Assembly (NCBI RefSeq): GCF_004798685.1
Contig: NZ_CP039291.1
Coordinates: forward strand, 372,001 to 436,000
Direction of reading: 5' to 3'
Length of the DNA stretch: 64,000 nt
Origin: Cellulomonas shaoxiangyii
Lineage (GTDB): Bacteria; Actinomycetota; Actinomycetes; Actinomycetales; Cellulomonadaceae
The position numbers and the translations under genes were made by a program. The notes under the pieces were generated by a model. It made no database searches, had not been told where the DNA came from, and was given only the letters and a program-made list of their open reading frames with translations. Numbering within the stretch: position 1 is the first letter of the stretch; each line of letters opens with the position of its first letter. This document shows, piece by piece, positions 38,580 to 47,489 of this stretch.

Positions 38580-38716
38580 GTGAGGGGGATCGGCCGGGTC
38601 GCGTCGGACTTGAGCGTTCTGCCCCACGGCGGGGAGTACGTCACCCGGGGGGAGCAGCGCCCGGCGGGCACGCGCCGGGCGGGTGCGGCGTCGGTGCCCC
38701 GGCGTAGCCTGCCCGC

Positions 38717-39415
38717 GTGGACAGCACCAGCCCCGAGAGCCCCCTCGCGCGCACCCGGCGCGCCCGGCGCATCGACCGTGCGCTCGCCGTCCGTTACCCG
38801 GACGCGCACTGCGAGCTCGACTTCCGCGACCCGTTCGAGCTGCTGATCGCCACGGTGCTGTCGGCGCAGACCACGGACGTGCGGGTCAACCAGACGACCC
38901 CCGAGCTCTTCGCGCGGTACCCGGACGCCGTGGCGCTCGCGGCGGCGGACCTCAGCGAGCTCGAGGAGATCCTGCGGCCGACCGGGTTCTACCGGGCCAA
39001 GTCGCGCGCCGTCATGGGCATCGGCCAGGCGCTTGTGGAGCGCTTCGGCGGGGAGGTGCCGGCGCGCCTCGAGGACCTCGTCACGCTGCCCGGCGTGGGA
39101 CGCAAGACCGCGAACGTCGTGCTCGGGAACGCGTTCGGGGTCCCGGGCATCACGGTGGACACGCACGTCGCGCGGCTGTCGAGGCGGCTGGGCTACACGA
39201 CGAGCGAGGACCCGCTCGTCATCGAGCAGGACCTGCAGCCGCTGATCGAGCGGCGCGACTGGACCATGGCCTGCCACCGGCTGATCTTCCACGGACGACG
39301 CACGTGCTTCGCGCGGCGGCCGGCGTGCGGGGCGTGCCCCGTCGCGGCGCTGTGCCCGTCGGCCGGCATCGGCGAGACCGACCCGGTCCGCGCGACCGCG
39401 ATGCTCAAGGGCTGA
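38717..39415 (+). CDS. nth: Endonuclease III (DNA glycosylase/AP lyase)
   Basis: A 232-residue base-excision repair enzyme acting on oxidised pyrimidines. The helix-hairpin-helix [18 protein letters not shown] contains the catalytic lysine, and [13 protein letters not shown] contains the catalytic aspartate. The C-terminal iron-sulfur loop has C-x6-C-x2-C-x5-C ([17 protein letters not shown]). GTG 38717 with a short basic leader is typical in actinobacteria. It follows crp and an RsiG-like gene. Confidence 0.97.
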   Translation: MDSTSPESPLARTRRARRIDRALAVRYPDAHCELDFRDPFELLIATVLSAQTTDVRVNQTTPELFARYPDAVALAAADLSELEEILRPTGFYRAKSRAVMGIGQALVERFGGEVPARLEDLVTLPGVGRKTANVVLGNAFGVPGITVDTHVARLSRRLGYTTSEDPLVIEQDLQPLIERRDWTMACHRLIFHGRRTCFARRPACGACPVAALCPSAGIGETDPVRATAMLKG

Positions 39416-39418
39416 GGC

Positions 39419-40369
39419 TCAGGCCCCGACGCGCCGGTCGCGGGCCCGTGCGCTGCCGACCTCCGCGAGCCAGTCGACGAGCAGCTCGCCGACCTGCTCG
39501 GGCGCCTGGTCGGTGAGGAAGTGCCCGGCGCCGCGCAGCAGCTCGTAGCGGTAGGGGTGGGCGAGGGCGCGCGTCGGCGTGCGCAGCGCCGCGTGCGAGG
39601 CCGGGCGCAGGCCGTCGCGGGCCCCGTGCACCTGCAGCACGGGTACCGGCCGGGCGTCGCGCAGCACCGCGCGGTACCGGCGACCGTCGGGGCGCGGGGT
39701 CGACCGGACGAGCCAGCGCACCTGCTCCAGCTGGCTGTGCGCGGCGAACGGCACCCGCAGCGCGCGGCGGTACGTGTCCACGGCCGTGACGTCGGGGCGG
39801 CCGGGCATGCCGCCCCACTGCGTGAACATGCGCTCGACGAGGTCGCCCTCGACGACCGCGCGCTCCGGCAGCGACGGGAGCTGCGTGAACGCGAGCAGCG
39901 CGGCCGCGGCCGGGTGCGGGGCGGTGCGTGGCTCGAGGACGCGGTCGAGCGGGTGCGGGCCCGCGAGCACGCCGAGCGCCCGGACCACGTCCGGGTGGGC
40001 GGCGGCGGTGGCCCAGGCGACGTCGGCGCCCGTCCCGCTGCCGACGACGACCGCGTCCGACTCGCCCAGCGAGCGGATGACGCCCGCCGCATCGGCCGCG
40101 AGCGTCGGCACGTCGTAGCCCTGCGGGGGCTTGTCGGAGCCGCCGGTGCCCCGTAGGTCCATGGCGGCGACGCGGTAGCCCGCGGCGGCGAGCACCGGCA
40201 GCTGGTGGCGCCAGGCCCACCAGAACTGCGGGACGCCGTGCAGCAGCAGGACGAGCGGCGCGTCCTGGTCGCCCGCCACGGTGACGTGGAAGCGGGCGCC
40301 GTTCGCGGTGACGAAGCGGTGCTGCCAGGGGCCGTCGAAGAGCAGAGCGGCGGAGTCGACGGTGGTCAT
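39419..40369 (-). CDS. Alpha/beta hydrolase (epoxide-hydrolase-like)
   Basis: A 316-residue hydrolase. LLLHGVPQFWWAWRHQLPVL contains the oxyanion HGxP, as in epoxide hydrolases and haloalkane dehalogenases. The nucleophile elbow reads VVVGSGTGADVAW, so the usual nucleophile position is S or G-x-G rather than a clear GxDxG; activity is not assured. The histidine near the end is in LLRGAGHFLTDQAPE. Convergent with nth (three-base gap). Substrate unknown. Confidence 0.85.
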   Translation of the reverse strand: MTTVDSAALLFDGPWQHRFVTANGARFHVTVAGDQDAPLVLLLHGVPQFWWAWRHQLPVLAAAGYRVAAMDLRGTGGSDKPPQGYDVPTLAADAAGVIRSLGESDAVVVGSGTGADVAWATAAAHPDVVRALGVLAGPHPLDRVLEPRTAPHPAAAALLAFTQLPSLPERAVVEGDLVERMFTQWGGMPGRPDVTAVDTYRRALRVPFAAHSQLEQVRWLVRSTPRPDGRRYRAVLRDARPVPVLQVHGARDGLRPASHAALRTPTRALAHPYRYELLRGAGHFLTDQAPEQVGELLVDWLAEVGSARARDRRVGA

Positions 40370-40380
40370 CGGGTGCGAAC

Positions 40381-41796
40381 CTACCGGCTCGGCCCCCGCT
40401 CGTGACCCCCCTCCGCCGCACCGGGGGCCGGGGCGGCCGTGTCCTCGGCCACGGGAGGCGCCTGCGGGTCGACCGCGGCCGTCGCGGCCCGGTCGGTCGC
40501 GTCCGGCCCCGCGGCGCCCTCGGCGAGCGCGGTGTGCACGCGCCCGCGCCACGCGAGCACGGACCCGCCCAGCAGGGCCGCGAGCAGCGACGCCGCGAGC
40601 ACGCCGACCACCACGTGGTCGGCCAGGACCGTGCCGGTACCGAAGGCGAGCGACCCGACCAGCAGCGACACCGTGAACCCGATGCCGGCGAGCAGGCCGA
40701 CGCCCGTCACGTCCCACCAGCCCAGGCCCGGCGCGAGCCGTGCGCGGGTGAACCGCGACACCAGCCACGTCGCGAGCACGATGCCCAGGGGCTTGCCGAG
40801 CACGAGGCCGAGCACCACGCCCAGCCCGACCGGCTCGGTGAAGGTCGCGCCGATCGTGGCCGGCTCGACGGCCACGCCCGCGGCGAAGAGCGCGAACACC
40901 GGCACGGCGAACCCGGCGGACACCGGCCGCCACAGGTGCTCGTAGCGCTCCGCGAGGGAGTGGTCGGAGTCCGCGTCCTGGGCGTCCGACCCCGGGACGG
41001 CCGAGCCCACGGCGGCGGGGACGGCGAAGCCGAGCAGCACGCCGGCGATCGTCGCGTGCACGCCCGACGCGTGCAGCAGCGCCCACGCGGCGAGCGCGAG
41101 CGGGACCAGCACGAACGGCGAGCGCAGGCCGCGGCGCAGGGCGAGGGCGAAGACGGCCACGCACGCGAACGAGCCGAGCATGAGCCCGAGCGTCACGGTG
41201 TCCGTGTAGCCGACGGCGATGATGACGATCGCCAGCAGGTCGTCGACCACCGCGAGCGTCAGCAGGAACGCGCGCAGCGCGACGGGCACGCCGCGGCCGA
41301 CGATGGCGAGGACGCCCACCGCGAACGCGATGTCGGTGGCGGTCGGCACCGCCCAGCCCTCCGGTGCGCCGTCCGGCATCGCCGCGTTGACGGCGAGGTA
41401 GATGCCCGCCGGCACGATCATGCCGCCGACCGCCGCGGCCGCGGGCAGCGCCGCCGTGGCCACGTGCCGCAGCTCGCCCACGACCATCTCGCGCTTGAGC
41501 TCGAGGCCCACGACGAAGAAGAAGATCGCGAGCAGCCCGTCGGCGGCCCAGTGCGCGAGGTCGAGGTCGAGGTGCAGCGCGGCGGGACCGACGACGGTCC
41601 CGCTCACCGCCTCGTACGACGCGGGGGCGAGGTTGGCCCAGAGCAGCGCCACGACGGCGCCGACCAGCAGGAGCATGCCGCCGATGCGCTCGTCGCGCAG
41701 CGTGTCGGCCAGGTTGCGCTCACCACCGGGGGTGAGGGCGGAGAAGAGCGTGCGCGCGGGGCGCTGCGCCGGGATGCCGGACGGGGGCGTGGGCAC
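40381..41796 (-). CDS. nhaA: Na+/H+ antiporter NhaA
   Basis: A 471-residue antiporter with about twelve spans. Ion-binding residues are visible in LAVVDDLLAIVIIAVGYT (equivalent to the D163/D164 pair of E. coli), with ATDIAFAVGVL upstream; FFVVGLELKREMVVGEL is the other hallmark. A 60-residue Ala/Asp-rich cytoplasmic tail extends the usual length. GTG 41796 has GAGAGG seven bases upstream. It may contribute to Na+ and alkaline pH tolerance. Confidence 0.95.
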   Translation of the reverse strand: MPTPPSGIPAQRPARTLFSALTPGGERNLADTLRDERIGGMLLLVGAVVALLWANLAPASYEAVSGTVVGPAALHLDLDLAHWAADGLLAIFFFVVGLELKREMVVGELRHVATAALPAAAAVGGMIVPAGIYLAVNAAMPDGAPEGWAVPTATDIAFAVGVLAIVGRGVPVALRAFLLTLAVVDDLLAIVIIAVGYTDTVTLGLMLGSFACVAVFALALRRGLRSPFVLVPLALAAWALLHASGVHATIAGVLLGFAVPAAVGSAVPGSDAQDADSDHSLAERYEHLWRPVSAGFAVPVFALFAAGVAVEPATIGATFTEPVGLGVVLGLVLGKPLGIVLATWLVSRFTRARLAPGLGWWDVTGVGLLAGIGFTVSLLVGSLAFGTGTVLADHVVVGVLAASLLAALLGGSVLAWRGRVHTALAEGAAGPDATDRAATAAVDPQAPPVAEDTAAPAPGAAEGGHERGPSR

Positions 41797-41917
41797 AGGT
41801 GTACCTCTCGGTGGGGTCGGTCGAGACGTTGCCGACCAGACTTCCCGGCGCACCGGGAGTCCACCTTACCGACGACGAGGTGACGCACGCCCGGTGAGGG
41901 CGGCGCGGCCGCTCGTG

Positions 41918-42643
41918 TCAGGCGTCGGCCGGCTCCGGCACGTCCGCGCGGTCGTCCTGACCGCGGCGGTCCTTCGGCGGGTCGAAGCGGTAGCCGACGT
42001 TGCGCACGGTCCCGATCAGCTGCTCGTGCTCGGGTCCGAGCTTCGCGCGCAGGCGCCGCACGTGGACGTCCACGGTGCGGGTGCCCCCGTAGTAGTCGTA
42101 GCCCCAGACCTCCTGCAGGAGCTGGGCGCGCGTGAACACGCGGCCCGGGTGCTGCACGAGGTACTTGAGGAGCTCGAACTCCTTGTACGTGAGGTCGAGC
42201 GGGCGCCCGCGCAGCCGGGCGGTGTAGCCGCCGGCGTCGATGGTCAGCTCGCCCGAGGAGATCTCCTGCGGTGCGTCGTCGAACGACGCCGTCGCGGCGC
42301 GCTCCATGACGAGCCGGAACCGCGTCTCGACCTCCGCCGGCGTCGCGTGCTCGAGCACGATGTCGTCCGCGCCCCACTCCGCCGTGACGACCGTGAGGCC
42401 GCCCTCGGTGAGCACGAGCACGAGCGGCACCGTCAGGCCCGTCGCGCGCAGCAGCCGGCACGTGGTGCGGGCCGTCACGAGGTCACGCCGTGCGTCGAGC
42501 ACGACGATGTCCGCGTCCGGTGCGTCCACGAGCGCCGACGGTTCGACCGGCAGGACCCTGACCCGGTGGGACAGGAGCCCCAGGGCGGGCAGCACCTGTG
42601 CCGAACCACCGGACGCTGGCGTGAGCAGCAGCAGGTCCGCCAC
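41918..42643 (-). CDS. glnR: GlnR, OmpR-type nitrogen regulator
   Basis: A 241-residue orphan response regulator. The N-terminal receiver starts [20 protein letters not shown] and has VVLDARRDL at the expected phosphorylation position, as in GlnR proteins that are not phosphorylated by a partner kinase. The C-terminal winged helix is nearly identical to Streptomyces GlnR as remembered: [20 protein letters not shown], then [23 protein letters not shown] 42643 has AGGAGGTGAAC directly upstream. No kinase gene is adjacent. It controls nitrogen assimilation genes in actinobacteria. Confidence 0.95.
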   Translation of the reverse strand: MADLLLLTPASGGSAQVLPALGLLSHRVRVLPVEPSALVDAPDADIVVLDARRDLVTARTTCRLLRATGLTVPLVLVLTEGGLTVVTAEWGADDIVLEHATPAEVETRFRLVMERAATASFDDAPQEISSGELTIDAGGYTARLRGRPLDLTYKEFELLKYLVQHPGRVFTRAQLLQEVWGYDYYGGTRTVDVHVRRLRAKLGPEHEQLIGTVRNVGYRFDPPKDRRGQDDRADVPEPADA

Positions 42644-42738
42644 GTTCACCTCCTGGCGTGCGAGTGGGCACACGGTACCGCGTGCTCCCACGCAGTCGCG
42701 TCGACCGACCGGGGGGTGGCGTCTGAGAGAATCCCGGC

Positions 42739-42804
42739 GTGCTGACCCGCCCGGCCCTCCGCCGTCCCTGCAGGCCCGCGCCCGGGTGCCCGGTGCGGCC
42801 GTGA
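42739..42804 (+). other. Possible 21-residue leader peptide
   Basis: A GTG-opened frame ([21 protein letters not shown]) ends in a TGA that overlaps the GTG of the next gene by four bases. GAGAGAAT just upstream could be a -10 element, which would make the leader leaderless. There is no direct evidence of translation. Confidence 0.3.
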
Positions 42805-43535
42805 GCGTCGAGACCCGCTCCGTCCTGACGGCCGTCCTCGCCGCCGCCGTCGCAGTCGCCGGCTTCCTCGACGTGCTGCCGCTCGCCGGCCTCGCGGCCG
42901 TCCTCGTCGTCGTGCTCGCCGCGGGGTGGCCCGCGCTCGCCGGCCTGCCGTTCGTGCCCGGTTCCGTGGCGGTGGTCGCCCTCGGTGGCCTCGGTGCGGT
43001 GGCGGCCGTGACGTTCACGCCCCTGCAGCCCTACCTCCAGCACATGCCCCTCGTCTTCGCGGCTGCCGTCGTGCTCGCGTTCGTCAACGAGCTCCTGCGC
43101 CGCGACGGGCGGGTCCGCCTCGTCGAGTCGGTGTCCGGGACCGTGACGGGCACCGTGCTCGCGGTGTGCGTGACCGGCTGGGTCGCCACGGCGCGCCTGG
43201 AGGGCGGGGCGGCCCTCGTGGTCGCCGGGGCGGTGGCGCTCGCGCTCGGCTCGGCCGCCGTCGCGCTGCACGGCCGCCGGGGCCTGGTGTACCTGGTGAC
43301 GGTCGTCGCCGCGACGGCCGGCGGGACGCTCGTGGGAGCCGTGCTGCCGACGGTCGAGCTCCTCACGGGCGCCGTGCTGGGCTTCGGTGTGGGCGTGCTG
43401 GTCGCCGCGATGCACGCGCTGTTCGACCGGGTCCCCGCGCTCGCGCGCCGCCTGCCGTCGCTCGCGGTGGCGGTGCTGCCCGTGACGGTCAGCGGCGTGC
43501 TGGTCTACGTCGCCGGGCGCGTGCTCGCCGGCTGA
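42801..43535 (+). CDS. Uncharacterised multi-span membrane protein
   Basis: A 244-residue hydrophobic protein with seven or eight predicted spans, for example [73 protein letters not shown] and [18 protein letters not shown]. The only charged stretch is the loop [19 protein letters not shown]. It is divergent from glnR, which in many actinobacteria has a membrane protein beside it. GTG 42786 is an alternative start five codons upstream. Function unknown. Confidence 0.82.
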   Translation: MSVETRSVLTAVLAAAVAVAGFLDVLPLAGLAAVLVVVLAAGWPALAGLPFVPGSVAVVALGGLGAVAAVTFTPLQPYLQHMPLVFAAAVVLAFVNELLRRDGRVRLVESVSGTVTGTVLAVCVTGWVATARLEGGAALVVAGAVALALGSAAVALHGRRGLVYLVTVVAATAGGTLVGAVLPTVELLTGAVLGFGVGVLVAAMHALFDRVPALARRLPSLAVAVLPVTVSGVLVYVAGRVLAG

Positions 43536-43541
43536 GACCGG

Positions 43542-43913
43542 TCAGTACACGAGGGCCTGCGCGTCGGGCCGCAGCGTCTCCTCCACGAACACCGCGGCGC
43601 CCGCGACCCGCACGCCCGGCAGGACGTCCTGCGCGGTGATGCCCCGACGCGCCGCGCACTGCGTGCACACCGTCACGCGGCCCTCGGCGAGGAGCAGGTC
43701 GAGCAGCTCGGGCAGCGGCGTGGCGTGCTCGAGCACGAGCCCGGCGGCGCGGCCGGGCAGCGCGAACCACGCCGACTCCCCGGTGAGCCACAGGCTGACC
43801 TCGGCGCCGGCGGCGACCGCGGCGGCCGCCACCGTGAACGCCTGGTTGGCCGCCTCGGGCCGGTCGGTGCCGCTGGTGGTCTTCACGACGAGGGGACGGG
43901 GGGTGGGGGTCAC
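43542..43913 (-). CDS. DsrE-like sulfur-relay-fold protein
   Basis: A 123-residue protein of the DsrE/DsrF-like fold: VVKTTSGTDRPEAANQAFTV and AAVAAGAEVSLWLTGESAWF match the first half. A cysteine pair in VTVCTQCAARRGI lies where DsrE proteins carry a persulfide cysteine. No DsrF/DsrH partners are present, so this is the stand-alone type. Convergent with the membrane gene, six bases apart. Confidence 0.85.
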   Translation of the reverse strand: MTPTPRPLVVKTTSGTDRPEAANQAFTVAAAAVAAGAEVSLWLTGESAWFALPGRAAGLVLEHATPLPELLDLLLAEGRVTVCTQCAARRGITAQDVLPGVRVAGAAVFVEETLRPDAQALVY

Positions 43914-43980
43914 GCGCCCAGCGTAGGGAGCGCGGGCGCCGTGGGAAGAGGTGGGCCCCGCCGGTCGTTAGGATCGGTGC

Positions 43981-44088
43981 ATGACTGCGCTCGAGGGCTT
44001 CTTCATCGGCCTGCTCGTGGCCGCCACGCTGGCGATCGGGTGGTTCGCCGTGTTCGTCGTCTACCGCCTGTACAAGGGCCAGCGCTGA
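43981..44088 (+). CDS. 35-residue single-span membrane protein
   Basis: MTALEGFFIGLLVAATLAIG followed by WFAVFVVYRLYKGQR: one hydrophobic helix with a basic C-terminus, expected to be cytoplasmic. AGGATCGG precedes the ATG. A strong hairpin follows. It stands alone between the DsrE-like gene and the nitrobindin gene. Function unknown. Confidence 0.72.
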   Translation: MTALEGFFIGLLVAATLAIGWFAVFVVYRLYKGQR

Positions 44089-44109
44089 CCCGTCGACGGG
44101 TCGTGCACC

Positions 44110-44142
44110 CGCTGCGGGTGACCGGTCGGGGCACCCGCAGCG
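44110..44142 (+). terminator. Hairpin after the 35-residue membrane protein
   Basis: CGCTGCGGGTG (44110-44120) pairs perfectly with CACCCGCAGCG (44132-44142) around an 11-base loop, 22 bases after the stop codon. Confidence 0.7.
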
Positions 44143-44196
44143 CGCAGGTCCGGGCCGGCGTCCGTCCCGGGCCGGCGTCCGAGTCGAGGAGGCAAC

Positions 44197-44781
44197 GTGC
44201 CGTTCGTCCTGCCCGAGGGCCTGGCGCCCGAGGTCTACCCGCTCGCCTGGCTGGTCGGGCGCTGGCGCGGTGAGGGCGTCGTCGGGTACCCCGGCGTCGA
44301 GGAGAGCGCCTTCACGCAGGAGCTCGACATCACGCACGACGGCGGGCCGTACCTGGCGTACACGACGACGCTCCGGCTCGTCGTCGCACCCGACGACGCG
44401 GCCGCGCTCGACGACGCACCCGCGCCCGCCGCAGGCGAGGACGCGGCGGCCGGCGACGGCCCCGTCTGGTCGACCGAGTCCGGGTACTGGCGCGTGCCGC
44501 CGGAGCGCCCCGAGGGCCTCGCCGACGGCCAGCACCCCGTCGAGCTGCTGCTCGCCGACCCGTCCGGCCACGTGGCCGTGTACGTCGGCGCCGTCGGCAA
44601 CGGCCGCATCGACCTCGTCTCCGACCTCATCGCGCACACCGCCACGGGCGCGGCCGTGAACGCCGGCAAGCGCCTGTACGGGCTGGTCGACGGGGAGCTC
44701 ATGTGGGCGCACGACCTGGCCGCGTTCGGCCACCCGATGCAGTCGTACGCGTCCGGCCGGCTCGCGCGTGTGGAGGACTGA
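44197..44781 (+). CDS. FABP-like heme-binding nitrobindin family protein
   Basis: A 194-residue beta-barrel protein of the nitrobindin/THAP4-like family, which binds heme and isomerises peroxynitrite. LAWLVGRWRGEGVVGYPGVE is the GxWxGxG family start, and a C-terminal histidine (ELMWAHDLAAFGHPMQSYAS) is the expected axial ligand. An Asp/Ala/Pro-rich insert of about 30 residues (about 67-96) breaks the barrel between two strands and is unusual. GTG start. The ygfZ gene follows one base later. Confidence 0.88.
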   Translation: MPFVLPEGLAPEVYPLAWLVGRWRGEGVVGYPGVEESAFTQELDITHDGGPYLAYTTTLRLVVAPDDAAALDDAPAPAAGEDAAAGDGPVWSTESGYWRVPPERPEGLADGQHPVELLLADPSGHVAVYVGAVGNGRIDLVSDLIAHTATGAAVNAGKRLYGLVDGELMWAHDLAAFGHPMQSYASGRLARVED

Positions 44782-44782
44782 C

Positions 44783-46000
44783 GTGACCACCACCCCCGCC
44801 GACGCCGCTCCCGCGCCGGGACCCCGCCACCGCAGCCCCCTGCTGGCCCGGCACGGCGCGGTCGCCGCGGCCGGCCCCGACGCCGGCGTCGCGTGGCACT
44901 ACGGCGACCCGACCGCCGAGCAGCGGGCCCTCACGCGCGGCGGTGCGGTCGTCGACCAGTCGCACCTCGGCGTCGTCACCGTGACCGGCCCGGACCGGCT
45001 CAGCTGGCTCCACTCGCTCACGTCGCAGGAGCTCACCGACCTGCCGCCCCGCACGTCGACCGAGCTGCTCGTGCTCGACCCGCAGGGGCGCCTCGAGCAC
45101 GCGGCCGGCGTCGTCGACGACGGCAGCACGACGTGGCTGATCACCGAGACGGCGCCCGCGCTCGCGGCCTGGCTGGACCGGATGCGGTTCATGCTCCGCG
45201 TCGAGGTCGCCGACGTCACCGACGACTGGGCCGCCGTCGCCGAGCCGCTCGACGCGGAGGGCGGCGAGGGCGAGCCCGTGACGTGGCGCGACCCGTGGCC
45301 GCGCACCGGGCCGGGCGGGACCCGCTACGGCCCGTCGGACGCCGACCACCCCGGCGCCGACCGGCGGTGGCGGCTCGTGCTGGTGCCCCGGGACCGGCTC
45401 GTCGAGGAGGTCCGTGCGCGCGAGGCCGCCGGCTGGCCGCTCGTCGGGACCTGGGCGTCCGAGGCCCTGCGCGTCGAGGCGTGGCGCCCGCGCACGTCGC
45501 GCGAGGTCGACGAGCGCACCATCCCGCACGAGCTCGACTGGCTGCGCACGGCCGTGCACCTGCACAAGGGCTGCTACCGCGGGCAGGAGACGATCGCGCG
45601 CGTGCACAACCTCGGCCGCCCGCCGCGCCGGCTCGTGATGCTGCACCTGGACGGCTCCGGGCACCTCGTGCCGGAGGCCGGTGCCGAGGTCTTCCTGCCC
45701 GACCTCGACGAGCGCGGCGCCGTGACGCGCGCCGGGGACGCGTCGGAGGGCGGCACGCCCGGGCGCCCCGTCGGGCGCGTGACGTCGGTCGCGCGGCACC
45801 ACGAGCTGGGGCCGATCGCGCTCGCCGTCGTGAAGCGGTCGGTGCCCGAGGACGCGGTGCTGCTGGTCGACTGCGACGGCGGCGCCGTCTCGGCCGGCCA
45901 GGAGGTCGTCGTCCCGGGCGAGGGCGTGTCGGCCGACCGCCCGGCCGCGCGCGGTCCGCTCACCCGCGGGCTCGGCCACCACCCGATGCTCGGCGGCTGA
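44783..46000 (+). CDS. ygfZ: YgfZ/GcvT-like folate-binding iron-sulfur maintenance protein
   Basis: A 405-residue protein of the T-protein fold. The diagnostic signature KGCYRGQE is at residues 262-269. The N-terminal part (GGAVVDQSHLGVVTVTGPDR, LTSQELTDLPP) is typical. YgfZ supports iron-sulfur enzymes through tetrahydrofolate. GTG 44783 has GGAGG upstream. The preceding nitrobindin gene is one base away, and this pairing is common in actinobacteria. Confidence 0.94.
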   Translation: MTTTPADAAPAPGPRHRSPLLARHGAVAAAGPDAGVAWHYGDPTAEQRALTRGGAVVDQSHLGVVTVTGPDRLSWLHSLTSQELTDLPPRTSTELLVLDPQGRLEHAAGVVDDGSTTWLITETAPALAAWLDRMRFMLRVEVADVTDDWAAVAEPLDAEGGEGEPVTWRDPWPRTGPGGTRYGPSDADHPGADRRWRLVLVPRDRLVEEVRAREAAGWPLVGTWASEALRVEAWRPRTSREVDERTIPHELDWLRTAVHLHKGCYRGQETIARVHNLGRPPRRLVMLHLDGSGHLVPEAGAEVFLPDLDERGAVTRAGDASEGGTPGRPVGRVTSVARHHELGPIALAVVKRSVPEDAVLLVDCDGGAVSAGQEVVVPGEGVSADRPAARGPLTRGLGHHPMLGG

Positions 46001-46003
46001 GCC

Positions 46004-47116
46004 GTGGGCGCGGCCGCGTCGTCGCTGCGGGGGTCCGCCGCGGTGCGCGTGCTCGTCGCGTCGCGCGTGCGGGCCGGGCGGGCGCGGGTCCGGGCGTCGT
46101 GGGCGTTCGTGCTGCAGGCGTCTGTCGCGGCGGGCGTCGCCTACGCGATCGGCCGGTACGTCTTCGGGCACGAGCTGCCGTTCTTCGCGCCCGTCAGCGC
46201 GTGGATCGCGCTGGGCTTCTCGCGGGACCGGTCCGTGCGGCGGGTCGCCGAGCTCGCCGCGGGCGTCGCGATCGGCGTCGCCGCGGGGGACCTGGTCGTG
46301 CACGTGATCGGCTCCGGGGCCTGGCAGATGGCGCTCGTCCTGTTCCTGTCGGCGCTGCTCGGGCGGTTCCTCGACGCGGGCCCGATGCTGACCACGCAGG
46401 CGGGCGTGCAGGCGATCGTCATCGTCGGGCTGCCGTCGATCCCCGGCGCCGGGCCGTTCAGCCGGTGGGTCGACGCACTCATCGGCGGCGGCGTCGCGCT
46501 CGCGGTCGCGCTCCTGACGCCCACGGACCCGCGGCGCCACCCGCGCCGCCTCGCGCGCGCCGCGGCGGAGGAGCTCGCGGGGGTGCTGCAGGGCGTGTCC
46601 CGGGGGCTGGCGCGCCGGTCGGGCGACGACATCGGCGCGGCGCTGCTGACCGGACGCGCCTCGCAGCCCGCGCTCGACGAGTGGCGGTCCGCGGCGTCGT
46701 CGGCCGCGGAGCTGGCCCGGCTCGCGCCCGCCCACCGCCGCCACCGGCCCGAGCTCGAGCGGATGGTCCTCACCGCCGTGCTCCTCGACCGGGCCATGCG
46801 CAACGCGCGCGTCCTGGCCAGGCGCGCCCGCCGGACCGTCGCCGACGGCCACGACGCGCCGGCGCTGGCCGACGCCCTCGCCTCGACGGCCGGCGCGGTC
46901 GAGGAGCTCGCCGACGCGCTCGGCACCGGTGCGCCGCCGCGGGCCGCCCGCGAGCGGCTGCTCACGGTGGCCGCGTCGCTCGACCCGCACGCGCTCGCGC
47001 CCGGGGACTGGCAGGTGCAGTCGCTGGTGCTCCTGCTGCGCTCGCTCGTCGTCGACCTGCTCGAGGCCGCCGACGTCCCGCCGGCGGAGGCGCGCGACGC
47101 CCTGCCGGAGCTGTAG
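46004..47116 (+). CDS. FUSC-family membrane protein (aromatic-acid exporter-like)
   Basis: A 370-residue protein with an N-terminal membrane domain of four to five spans (SWAFVLQASVAAGVAYAIGR, LPFFAPVSAWIALGFS, VAIGVAAGDLVVHVIG, ALVLFLSALLGRFLD and VDALIGGGVALAVALLTPTD) and a helical cytoplasmic C-terminal half. PVSAWIALGFSRDRSVRRVA is the FUSC-like motif. GTG start three bases after ygfZ. Substrate unknown. Confidence 0.88.
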   Translation: MGAAASSLRGSAAVRVLVASRVRAGRARVRASWAFVLQASVAAGVAYAIGRYVFGHELPFFAPVSAWIALGFSRDRSVRRVAELAAGVAIGVAAGDLVVHVIGSGAWQMALVLFLSALLGRFLDAGPMLTTQAGVQAIVIVGLPSIPGAGPFSRWVDALIGGGVALAVALLTPTDPRRHPRRLARAAAEELAGVLQGVSRGLARRSGDDIGAALLTGRASQPALDEWRSAASSAAELARLAPAHRRHRPELERMVLTAVLLDRAMRNARVLARRARRTVADGHDAPALADALASTAGAVEELADALGTGAPPRAARERLLTVAASLDPHALAPGDWQVQSLVLLLRSLVVDLLEAADVPPAEARDALPEL

Positions 47117-47144
47117 CGGTCGGCGCAGTGCGTAGGCTCGCCGC

Positions 47145-47489
47145 GTGGACATCATCGGCTTCGCGCAGGTGTGGCTCTTCGTGCTCTTCTACCTGGTGAT
47201 CTTCGGGTTGAGCGCGTGGGCGCTGGTCGACTGCCTCCGCCGTCCCCCGCAGGCCTTCACCACGGCCGGCAAGCGCACGAGGACGTTCTGGACGTGGGTG
47301 CTCGTGGCCGCGACCGTCGTCGCCTTCATCTGCATCCCGCCGCCGATCGGAGTCGGGCTGCCGTTCCCGAGCTTCCTCGCGCTCGTCAGTGCCGCCGCCG
47401 CGATCGTCTACCTCGTCGACGTGCGTCCGGCCGTCGCGCCGTACACGCGCCGCCGCGGCCCCGGCGGCCCCTCGCGCGGCGGCTGGTGA
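47145..47489 (+). CDS. DUF2516 family membrane protein
   Basis: A 114-residue protein with three spans: VWLFVLFYLVIFGLSAWALV, WVLVAATVVAFICIPPPIGV and FPSFLALVSAAAAIVYLVDV. DCLRRPPQAFTTAGKRTRTFW is the conserved loop of DUF2516, and the tail YTRRRGPGG is basic. GTG start behind a TAGGCT -10-like box. Common in actinobacteria, function unknown. Overlaps the next gene by four bases. Confidence 0.9.
   Translation: MDIIGFAQVWLFVLFYLVIFGLSAWALVDCLRRPPQAFTTAGKRTRTFWTWVLVAATVVAFICIPPPIGVGLPFPSFLALVSAAAAIVYLVDVRPAVAPYTRRRGPGGPSRGGW

Noticed and set aside
41918..42643. GlnR as half of a two-component system with an adjacent histidine kinase
   Set aside because: The neighbours are NhaA and a membrane protein without kinase motifs, and GlnR is known as an orphan regulator.
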